Assembly: GCA_002494645.1 (NCBI GenBank)
Contig: DACE01000004.1
Location: 1-42,448, forward strand
Direction: 5' to 3'
From: Euryarchaeota archaeon UBA256
GTDB taxonomy: Archaea > Thermoplasmatota > Poseidoniia > Poseidoniales > Poseidoniaceae
DNA: 42,448 nucleotides
This document shows, piece after piece, positions 26,015 through 33,088 of the stretch (position 1 is its first letter; each line of letters begins with the position of its first letter). The notes beneath the pieces were generated by a model. It was given only the letters and a program-made list of their open reading frames with translations, had not been told where the DNA came from and did no database searches. The position numbers and the translations under genes are program-made.

Positions 26015-26902
26015 GTGGCCACCGACCCCCGCGCACCTCGTCTCGCTGCCACCACAACGTTGTTGGCAGCAGGTTTACTCTTGGCTACGGGCGGAAATTT
26101 ATACTTTGAACAACTCGGAAGTTCGGGAGTCACCGTTGAGGAAATTGTGGCTATTTTCTCCGCACTTCTCCTTTTGGTCGTTGCTCGTTTTGCGAACGTG
26201 GAGCATGAGGTCCCCGAACTCGGAAGGGCGACCGCGTACCGTGGGCCAGAAGATTTGGACCAACTTACATCCGTTGCACACACTTCCCAACAAGTTGAAG
26301 AAATCAATCCAACTACTGCAAATATCCTCACGTCGATTCTCGGTCAGCAAGCACAAACCAATACTGCTGATGTCAATTCAGCCATGGATACGCTCTCAAG
26401 TGGCGAATTCGGGGAGGCTGTTAATCAAACGATGAAGGAGAGTTGGGAACAAAGCGAATCAACCATGAATCAAAGACAGGCAACGCAAGCCGATGAGGTT
26501 ACGGGCCAAACACTCCAGCGGACTCATGTCGAACCTGTGCCCTTGCCAGGTAAAGAAGACGAGGAGTTGATCGACCCACGAACCATCCCCGGTCTTGAAC
26601 CCGACAGGGTATTCATCACCGAGGGGCTTGACAGCGTACCACTCCCCGCCCTTCCATCAATGGATGCACCAAGTGCAGAAAGGGCTACAACTGCCAGTCC
26701 AATAACGCCAAAAATCGACCTCCCCGAACTGCCCGATGACATTCAAAGCCCATCCAATCATGAGGCTCCACCTCAAGAATCGCCGATAATTACAGAACTT
26801 GAACTCCCCGACTTAGACGATCTATTTTTGGATGAAGAACCTACATCATCCGCACCCAGTATCGCCATACCTGAACTGCCCAATATCGATGACCTGTTTT
26901 GA
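26015..26902 (+). CDS. Two-helix membrane protein with repeated acidic C-terminal motif
   Basis: 295-residue protein, not recognised. Two membrane segments near the N-terminus (about 10-27 and 42-58) are followed by a long, probably disordered Gln/Glu/Pro/Ser-rich region. Near the end a short motif appears three times: IDLPELPDDI, LELPDLDDLF and IAIPELPNIDDLF, the last being the exact C-terminus. Such spaced repeats look like docking motifs for a partner protein. GTG 26015 was chosen because the TATA-like AATATAC sits 26 nt upstream; the open frame back to 25880 overlaps folD. Confidence 0.75.
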   Translation: MATDPRAPRLAATTTLLAAGLLLATGGNLYFEQLGSSGVTVEEIVAIFSALLLLVVARFANVEHEVPELGRATAYRGPEDLDQLTSVAHTSQQVEEINPTTANILTSILGQQAQTNTADVNSAMDTLSSGEFGEAVNQTMKESWEQSESTMNQRQATQADEVTGQTLQRTHVEPVPLPGKEDEELIDPRTIPGLEPDRVFITEGLDSVPLPALPSMDAPSAERATTASPITPKIDLPELPDDIQSPSNHEAPPQESPIITELELPDLDDLFLDEEPTSSAPSIAIPELPNIDDLF

Positions 26903-26942
26903 TGGAATGGTTGAAAGAGGTTCGTGAGTGAGGTGAGAATCG

Positions 26943-27827
26943 ATGTGGACACAGCGTTTTGACTTGCACTCCCACTCGACCAATAGTGACGGCCAGCATG
27001 AGGTTGATGACGTTGCAGAAATGATGGAAGAACAAGGTGTCTCCGTTTGGGCACTCACCGACCACGATACCACCAGTGGGTGGAAACAAGCAGCCATTGC
27101 TGCCGCATCACGTGGCATTCAATTTATTCCCGGTGTAGAGATTACATGCACACCAGCTCACCCTCCAATGCCAGAGGTACTCAAAGCCCGAGGCCAAGAA
27201 CGTGCGTCATCTTCATGGCATTTGCTGGCCTATTTCCCAAGGCATCACCCTGCTGTTAGCGAAACGGCCGTTGATGCCTTCAAACAATGGCTCATGCCTC
27301 GACAACTCGGTCGGGAACCGAGAATGCGACTGATGTGCGCTCGGCTCGAAGCCTTGGGCATGCCCGTCAACATCGACGATGTACTGGCTCGAGCCGATGG
27401 GTCAGTCGGCCGACCTCATCTCGCTGAGGAGATGGTCAAACTCGGCTATGTTGAATCAAAACACGAGGCCTTTGAGCGATGGCTTGGTGATGGTCTACCT
27501 GCCTTCGTAGCCCACGAAAAACCAACGATTGCCGAAGCCGTTGAGGCAGTGAAGGCCGCTGGTGGATTTACATCACTCGCTCATCCATTGTATTACGGCG
27601 TCGACGTTCCAGTGCTCATGAACACGCTGAACAACCTGGGGGTTGATGCGGTAGAAGCGGTACATCGCAGTCACGATGACATGTACAGACATGCACTCAT
27701 GGAGGCTGCTGTGGAGCGCAACATGGGCATCACCGTTGGTTCTGATTTCCATGGCTTAGATTATCAGCAGCGCCCGGGCTGCATGCCTGTGGTCATCGAT
27801 GCTCTCCACCCAATGCTCACTGAGTGA
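26943..27827 (+). CDS. PHP-domain phosphoesterase
   Basis: 294-residue PHP-family metal-dependent phosphoesterase, related to YciV/RNase AM-type enzymes that trim short RNA or 3',5'-bisphosphorylated nucleotides. Metal-binding motifs in order are DLHSHSTNSDG, LTDHDT, PGVEITC, SLAHPLYY and GSDFHG. Cytosolic, no signal. ATG 26943 has GAGGTGA at 6-nt spacing. It ends in an 11-bp convergent overlap with tatC. Exact substrate unknown. Confidence 0.88.
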   Translation: MWTQRFDLHSHSTNSDGQHEVDDVAEMMEEQGVSVWALTDHDTTSGWKQAAIAAASRGIQFIPGVEITCTPAHPPMPEVLKARGQERASSSWHLLAYFPRHHPAVSETAVDAFKQWLMPRQLGREPRMRLMCARLEALGMPVNIDDVLARADGSVGRPHLAEEMVKLGYVESKHEAFERWLGDGLPAFVAHEKPTIAEAVEAVKAAGGFTSLAHPLYYGVDVPVLMNTLNNLGVDAVEAVHRSHDDMYRHALMEAAVERNMGITVGSDFHGLDYQQRPGCMPVVIDALHPMLTE

Positions 27828-28602
27828 TACGGTCATAGAGTAAAGCGAGTTCAAACAAAAGAATCACCGGCAAGGCCACCAAGAATAACGAGAGCGGGTC
27901 TGGTGGAGAGAGAAAAGCCCCCAATACGAAGGCGCTGAACCATATGACTCGACGCGATGACGTCAATTGTTCGCGAGCGACGAGTTCCGTCCTCAACACG
28001 ATGGTCGTCAACAGTGGAGCTTGGAAACCCAAAGCGGAAGCCATCACCAAATTAACGATAAAACCTGCATAACTCGATAGCCTCCATTCGGTGGATAGGC
28101 CGGCACTTTGAGCGTCTTTTGTCAAGTACTCCAGTAGGATGGGCAACAAGCCCTCCCAAGCATAAAGTATGCCAAAAAGGGCCAAGACCAAACTGCCGCA
28201 AACACTCAGGACCAATGTCATACCGGGTTGAGGAAGACGTAATTCCAGGTCTTCAATTCGTTCTTTCACTGCTTGGTGTCGGCTTCCGGCGAAGGCGACA
28301 TGAGCGACAGCAACGATGCCCACCAGAACCGCTCCGAGCGTTCCTGCAATCCTCAATTGCAAAAAGAGAAATTCAACTGGAGAAATCACGATAATATCAA
28401 CTCCATCAGGGAGCCGGTCGGCATCGATAAGCCATGTAATGAGTTCGCTTGAAAAGGGAAATGCGATGAGGAAACCGAAGACAAAAAGAGCAACATAATA
28501 CTTCAGCGAACGGCGAAGAGCATCTCGAAGCGAGGCGACGATCTGTCCCCCAGGAGATTGAGCCAAGCGATGAACTGTGGCTTCAATGGATTCTCCGCTC
28601 AT
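27817..28602 (-). CDS. tatC: TatC, twin-arginine translocase subunit
   Basis: 261-residue integral membrane protein with six predicted membrane segments, the receptor component of the twin-arginine export system for folded proteins. Family features are the N-terminal amphipathic region followed by LRRSLKYYVALFVFGF, the FLFLQLRIAG stretch after the first loop, and LGAFLSPPDPLSLFLVALP near the end. The frame is open back to 28665 inside the upstream gene; ATG 28602 (MSGESIEATV) begins 5 bp after that gene's stop and has AGAGG upstream. No tatA is next to it. Confidence 0.9.
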   Translation of the reverse strand: MSGESIEATVHRLAQSPGGQIVASLRDALRRSLKYYVALFVFGFLIAFPFSSELITWLIDADRLPDGVDIIVISPVEFLFLQLRIAGTLGAVLVGIVAVAHVAFAGSRHQAVKERIEDLELRLPQPGMTLVLSVCGSLVLALFGILYAWEGLLPILLEYLTKDAQSAGLSTEWRLSSYAGFIVNLVMASALGFQAPLLTTIVLRTELVAREQLTSSRRVIWFSAFVLGAFLSPPDPLSLFLVALPVILLFELALLYDRITQ

Positions 28603-28606
28603 GCGT

Positions 28607-30061
28607 TCACGCCTCTTCGGTTGCTCCTTGGGAAGATGCCCACACATAAGAGGGTGTAGAATCAATCCAACTACGCCCTTCCTTCTTCAGCCGATACAAG
28701 CGATAAACAACAAAACCAGTCATCCAAAGGGAGGGTAAACTCAGGAACATTGCCTGCCCCATCTTGTCTTCCCCGTAATCGTTGATGATACGCACTTCCA
28801 TTGTGGTTTCACCCCCGTCAACGGCAGGGTAGTGCATCACGATGAAATGATGTATATGAGGCGACGTGATGTTCAATGCGAGTGTGGTTTGTGGTGCTAC
28901 GACATAATGTTGTCCTAAGGTCGTCATGATGTCCCAATCAATGGAACCTTGATCCATGGCAGGAATACTTGTTTCAACCATCACCACCACAATTTCAACC
29001 GATGCCACTTCATTGAGATTTGAGATATTGCTCAACACATATTCACCCGGTTTGAATTTCTGTATGATTTCAAAGGTAGAATCTTCTTCTCCCAAACGGA
29101 AGGAAACTCGCTCATCAATCGATTCTTCCTGATAATTCACCCCCATCATCATGACGGTGAGCAGAATCAACATAACGACCCCTTCCACAACAATGTGACG
29201 GCGTATTTTCTCCCGTGTAATGCCTTTGAACACCGGGCCGTAATCGTTGCGTAGACGCGGTTGGAGGTGATGTATGAAAAGAGCGCCGATGCTGCCAACC
29301 AGCATACCGAGTGGAATGTCGATAAACCAGTGAATCCCGAGATAGAGAATCGTAAATGTAAACAAAATGGTGTTGAGCAAAATAAAACGATGATAGCGCC
29401 AATGACGCCATTCTCGCAGCGTTTCTCCTCGCTCGCGCACATGAAGATAATTCAGCATCAAAATGCCAAATGGAATCGCCACGTGAAGGCTGGGCACAGC
29501 GTTATCCAATGGGTCATGGAGCGCATAAAATACGGTATACCAACCGTCTTGGTAGAGCAAGGCGTCCATTCCAGGAATCCATGAAGAGGTCACTTCAACA
29601 TTGAAAAAGAGATAGTAAGGAACCGCAATAGCATAGATAAGAAGGTAGTTGAGGGTGACCTTATCGGTCATGTCTCGGTCACCTGAGAATGCGAAGTAAA
29701 CCGTGGTAACATAAATCAAAAAGAGGTACACGAAGAGGTAGTGGAAATTGAGAAACTCTGTGAGGAATTCATTACGAAAGACTTCTTGTACCCACTTCGT
29801 GAAATTCCCCTCGATACCGTGAACCCATGAGGTCCAATGTCCTGTTCTCAACTTCATCGGCTCGTTGAGTTTGTCCGTTATGGACTTCCAGCGAATGATG
29901 ACCACATAACCCATCGCGTGAAGGTAGTAACGCTTGTTGTGAAACTCTTGGGCCCATTGCCTCCAAGGTATGCGGTATCGTTCCTGATGGCGGGTAAAAT
30001 ACCAGCAAATAATTGGAGTGAGGAACAAAATCATACCCATCATGATGTTGTATGGGTCCAT
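28607..30061 (-). CDS. PAP2-superfamily membrane protein (AUR1/inositol-phosphotransferase-like)
   Basis: 484-residue polytopic protein. PAP2 catalytic motifs are AVPSLHVAIPFG (SLH at 191-193) and YLGIHWFIDIP (H244, D248). The spacing and layout resemble the AUR1/IPT-like branch that moves phospho-head groups between lipids. After the catalytic helices, a soluble domain (about 310-450) rich in beta-like sequence and likely extracytoplasmic is followed by a last membrane segment and basic tail. The frame is open back to 30310, but ATG 30061 is supported by a TATA-like CATAAAA exactly 25 nt upstream. tatC follows 5 bp downstream. Confidence 0.85.
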   Translation of the reverse strand: MDPYNIMMGMILFLTPIICWYFTRHQERYRIPWRQWAQEFHNKRYYLHAMGYVVIIRWKSITDKLNEPMKLRTGHWTSWVHGIEGNFTKWVQEVFRNEFLTEFLNFHYLFVYLFLIYVTTVYFAFSGDRDMTDKVTLNYLLIYAIAVPYYLFFNVEVTSSWIPGMDALLYQDGWYTVFYALHDPLDNAVPSLHVAIPFGILMLNYLHVRERGETLREWRHWRYHRFILLNTILFTFTILYLGIHWFIDIPLGMLVGSIGALFIHHLQPRLRNDYGPVFKGITREKIRRHIVVEGVVMLILLTVMMMGVNYQEESIDERVSFRLGEEDSTFEIIQKFKPGEYVLSNISNLNEVASVEIVVVMVETSIPAMDQGSIDWDIMTTLGQHYVVAPQTTLALNITSPHIHHFIVMHYPAVDGGETTMEVRIINDYGEDKMGQAMFLSLPSLWMTGFVVYRLYRLKKEGRSWIDSTPSYVWASSQGATEEA

Positions 30062-30082
30062 GAACTTCCGAGGGCGTGCGGG

Positions 30083-30089
30083 TTTTATG
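30083..30089 (-). promoter_or_regulatory. TATA box for the PAP2-family gene
   Basis: Minus-strand CATAAAA centred 25 nt before ATG 30061. It supports a start 83 codons inside the longest open frame. Confidence 0.6.
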
Positions 30090-30178
30090 CCTTCGGCCTG
30101 AATCCTCGACCAATCACAACGTTCGTCAAGTATCACTATGATGGTAAACCTTTGAGGGGAGAGTGACTTCCCGCAAAC

Positions 30179-31357
30179 ATGAGTGGGCAAGGAAGGTGGA
30201 CTCAACCGCCTGAAAACACCCTTACCAGTCTTCGGCATGCGATTCAACACTTTGATGGAATTGAGTTTGATATCCGAATTACCGCCGATGAACAACTTGT
30301 CGTTCATCACGACAGGGACGTCTCAATACCAGCATCGAAGCTTGAAGGACGACCGAAATGGGCGGAAGAGTGGACGCTTGAGGAATTGAAGGAGGTCGGC
30401 TTCCTTGGATTTGAAGACATGTTGGACGACCCTGTTATCAGCGAACATTGGGCATCACGCGGAAAAATGGGATGCATTGAGATCAAGCGCCCCCACCCGA
30501 CTGCAGCAAGCGGTGGGGGATACAGAGGCAAAAAGCACCACATTGAACATGTGGCACGAGCCATGCGAAAGGCCGAAGCGATGTTGGACCAGCGAGGTAT
30601 TCCACTCCAAAATACCGTATTCTATGCCTTCCACAAACACATGCCAGCCTCAGCAGCACAAGCAGCGGGTAAACGACCATGGGCCGCCTTAATCCCCTAC
30701 ATTCCACCTTACGGTAACCGGACTACGCAACGGATACAAGCAGTACCTCAGTACATGTTAATGCCCTTCAAGCGCTTGGTCAAACGCCATCAAAAAGAAG
30801 GAAGTTCGATGTTACCCTGTGCGATTGAGTACTTCCAATCCCCGACAAGTTGGTTACCGGTCGGACGAAACGTTAGCCTTGAAGGAAGGGGGCTTCAGCG
30901 TTTGACCTCAGCACGTCAAGGTATGCCGACCTATGTGTGGCCCACTCGGCCAACGATTGAACACGCCTTGCTACGCGCAGGGCTAACCGCCCTGACCGAT
31001 TACGCCGACCCTTCCCTCACATGGCTACCGTCGAACCAAGCACGCTGGGTTCAGCCTGCAACACGACCCCTTGATGAAGAGCAATGGAGGACCCTTGAGG
31101 AATGTGGAGAAGAGCATCATCTGGACGTGCTCAAGGAGTTAACCAACGCAACGCCAACTTGGAAGGAAGCGGATTCCTCAAGGCGAAGAACGTTAATCGA
31201 TGCTTGGCGGAAGCGTTGGAATTGGACCGAGAGCACACAATCGCTCATGGATACTTACTCCGAGGCTACGCCACCATGGCCAGCACCACGAATGATTGGA
31301 CACCGTGGTTCCGGAAAGACGTCGCGGCCGGTGCTCGGACATCATCATTCAATGTGA
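30179..31357 (+). CDS. Glycerophosphodiester phosphodiesterase-like protein, apparently circularly permuted
   Basis: 392-residue protein with GDPD landmarks starting at the second segment of the fold: PENTLTSLRHA (11-21), GIEFDIRITAD (27-37, metal ligands E29 and D31), VVHHD (41-45), CIEIKRP (E101), TVFYAFHKHMP (146-156) and LTALTDYADP (269-278). The family's opening GHRG strand is missing at the N-terminus, where the protein starts MSGQGRWTQPPENT. It occurs instead at the C-terminus as MIGHRGSGKTSRP (H375, R376) after a linker of about 95 residues. The ORF is closed upstream by TGA at 30164-30166. GDPDs hydrolyse glycerophosphodiesters to glycerol phosphate and an alcohol. Its 3' end overlaps citrate synthase by 13 bp. 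Confidence 0.82.
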   Translation: MSGQGRWTQPPENTLTSLRHAIQHFDGIEFDIRITADEQLVVHHDRDVSIPASKLEGRPKWAEEWTLEELKEVGFLGFEDMLDDPVISEHWASRGKMGCIEIKRPHPTAASGGGYRGKKHHIEHVARAMRKAEAMLDQRGIPLQNTVFYAFHKHMPASAAQAAGKRPWAALIPYIPPYGNRTTQRIQAVPQYMLMPFKRLVKRHQKEGSSMLPCAIEYFQSPTSWLPVGRNVSLEGRGLQRLTSARQGMPTYVWPTRPTIEHALLRAGLTALTDYADPSLTWLPSNQARWVQPATRPLDEEQWRTLEECGEEHHLDVLKELTNATPTWKEADSSRRRTLIDAWRKRWNWTESTQSLMDTYSEATPPWPAPRMIGHRGSGKTSRPVLGHHHSM

Positions 31358-32511
31358 CGAAGGTTCTGCTGTTCTGCGAAGTACTTGGGACGATAAATTG
31401 GCGTTCCTTTTCCAGACCGCATCACAGTGCGCTCGTCAACGATTTGGGCACCGATGCCAGCAACACGAGCCCATCCAAAGAAGGTCGTATAGTAGGTTGG
31501 GTCCTTGAATCCAACATGATGGAGCAATGCGCCACTTGCAATGTCAACATTTGCATTGGGATTGGAAATCTTTGGATTCTCAGACAACACTCGGGGTGCG
31601 ACTTCTCGTAGTGTGCGAATGATTTTGAAATTATCATCGTCGGGGCAAAGTTCCTCTCCCAGTGCAAACTGAACGGTAGCACGCGGGTCTTCTGCACGTA
31701 ATACTGCGTGACCAAACCCAAACACGGGGCGTTTCGCTTCCAACTCACCTCGTACGAAGGCTTCGACTTCCTCAGCGTCACTGGTGCCAATACGAAGAAC
31801 AAATTCCAAGCAAGATTGATTTGCTCGTCCGTGAAGTGGACCTGAAAGAGCGTTCATGGCGCCTGCAATTGAGGCATAAACCGTAGCGTGTCCAGAGGCG
31901 ATGGCTTTTCCGGTAAAGGTGGAAAGGTTTCCACCACCGTGGTCCATGTGAAGAACAAGATACGTAGCGAGGATACGCTCCATCAAATCATGGTCGATGT
32001 CATCGAGATCGAGTGTCTGAACAAACCGCTTGACCATACTGGCTGACACATCATCTTCGGGAATGTCATCTCCACGGCCTTCACGTATGCGGAACAACAA
32101 TCCCATCATACGAGGCATGCGAGCGATGAGATTCATGGTGTCTTCCTTCCAATCGCCCGTCGTATCCATCATCCCGAGCGTGTGCACACCAACGCTCAAC
32201 CAGTCCATGGGATGGCCGTCTTTTGGCAATGTATGGAATACAGCAGCGATACTCGGGGGGACGTGGCCTCGTGATGCGAGGTCGGCTTTGAAGGCTGCAG
32301 ATTGGGCGTCATTTGGGAGTTCTTTATTGAACAAAAGATAGACGATGTCTTCGGGAGGGTAGTGGGCTAATTCGGCAATAGGATAGCCACAATAGTGGAC
32401 ACCTTCGGTGGGCGTCACAAAGGATGTTCGGCATGTGCCTACGGGAACGCCACGCAGACCGGTGTTGAGGTGGGAGGTCCTCACGGTGAACAAGTCTTCT
32501 TCATCGCCCAA
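31345..32511 (-). CDS. gltA: Citrate synthase, mitochondrial-like type, TTG start
   Basis: 388-residue citrate synthase, condensing acetyl-CoA and oxaloacetate to enter the TCA cycle. Catalytic regions are AMNALSGPLHGRANQ (His), GFGHAVLRAEDPRA (His) and NANVDIASGALLHHVG (Asp). The GHAVLR..DPR form and the following PTYYTTFFGWARVAGI resemble eukaryotic mitochondrial enzymes more than the usual archaeal GHRVYK form. The open frame reaches 32733 inside the upstream gene. I chose TTG 32511 because GGAGGG lies 6 nt before it and a TATA-like TTTATAC lies at 32546-32552; the homology begins just after. The symbol is by function only. Confidence 0.93.
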   Translation of the reverse strand: MGDEEDLFTVRTSHLNTGLRGVPVGTCRTSFVTPTEGVHYCGYPIAELAHYPPEDIVYLLFNKELPNDAQSAAFKADLASRGHVPPSIAAVFHTLPKDGHPMDWLSVGVHTLGMMDTTGDWKEDTMNLIARMPRMMGLLFRIREGRGDDIPEDDVSASMVKRFVQTLDLDDIDHDLMERILATYLVLHMDHGGGNLSTFTGKAIASGHATVYASIAGAMNALSGPLHGRANQSCLEFVLRIGTSDAEEVEAFVRGELEAKRPVFGFGHAVLRAEDPRATVQFALGEELCPDDDNFKIIRTLREVAPRVLSENPKISNPNANVDIASGALLHHVGFKDPTYYTTFFGWARVAGIGAQIVDERTVMRSGKGTPIYRPKYFAEQQNLRHIE

Positions 32512-32517
32512 ACTCTT

Positions 32518-32552
32518 CCCTCCAATGGGCCGACATCCGCTCTTCGTATAAA
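32518..32552 (-). promoter_or_regulatory. Promoter and ribosome-binding site of citrate synthase
   Basis: Minus-strand TTTATAC (32552-32546) predicts a transcript start near 32524, giving a leader of about 13 nt that contains GGAGGG (32523-32518), six bases before TTG 32511. The two elements together support the rare TTG start. Confidence 0.55.
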
Positions 32553-32611
32553 GTCGGCTCTTGGTTGGAAATCTGTGTTTCAAGCAGTGTAGTGAACTAC
32601 ACCGCCGCAAT

Positions 32612-33088
32612 CTATCGTTTTCTTCTCCGTTGCTGAGGAGGCCACGTTCGAAAGCCCTTTGTTGAGCTTCGGTCCGAAAAGATATGGAGACGGATGGTAT
32701 GACCGTCGATGAGAATGGCATCCTCCGCATCAATGCCAGGGCACGATTGTTTGACCTTCTCCCATGCCGGCTGAGTGGCTAGATTTTCACCCCACCAAGG
32801 AAAGGCCCGACACTGCTGAGGCCGAACCTCATAGACATCACACTGTTGTTGTTCATTGAGATGAATGCATACGCCATCATCCTCTCTACTCTTCAAGACA
32901 TAACGACCGTCATAGGTTTGGCGAGCGTCACGCTCAAGCCAATCTTCCACTTCAAGGGAAGCGTGGCTGGAAAGTCGCTGTGCGTCGTCGGGTGAGAGAT
33001 AGACAATACCACCGGGCTGATTGCAGCAACGACCGCAGGCCGGTTGGCATGAAAAGTGGACACCTTTCATCCACCAGGGTGCCCTCAT
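32612..33088 (-). CDS. YkgJ-family cysteine-rich (zinc/iron-chelating) protein
   Basis: 158-residue protein with the YkgJ signature CQPACGRCC (C14, C18, C21, C22), then GVCIHLNEQQQCDVYEVRP and QQCRAFPWW. Family members are predicted to bind zinc or an Fe-S cluster; function is poorly known. It ends in an Arg/Lys-rich tail (QQRRRKR). Its ATG overlaps the upstream AAA+ gene stop by 4 bp, so it is the third member of the DUF835/AAA+ operon. Citrate synthase downstream has its own promoter. Confidence 0.88.
   Translation of the reverse strand: MRAPWWMKGVHFSCQPACGRCCNQPGGIVYLSPDDAQRLSSHASLEVEDWLERDARQTYDGRYVLKSREDDGVCIHLNEQQQCDVYEVRPQQCRAFPWWGENLATQPAWEKVKQSCPGIDAEDAILIDGHTIRLHIFSDRSSTKGFRTWPPQQRRRKR

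Noticed and set aside
31102..31611. Plus-strand open frame of 169 codons over the GDPD-like/citrate synthase junction
   Set aside because: It is antisense to citrate synthase and out of frame with the GDPD-like gene, with no recognisable domain, so it is a shadow.
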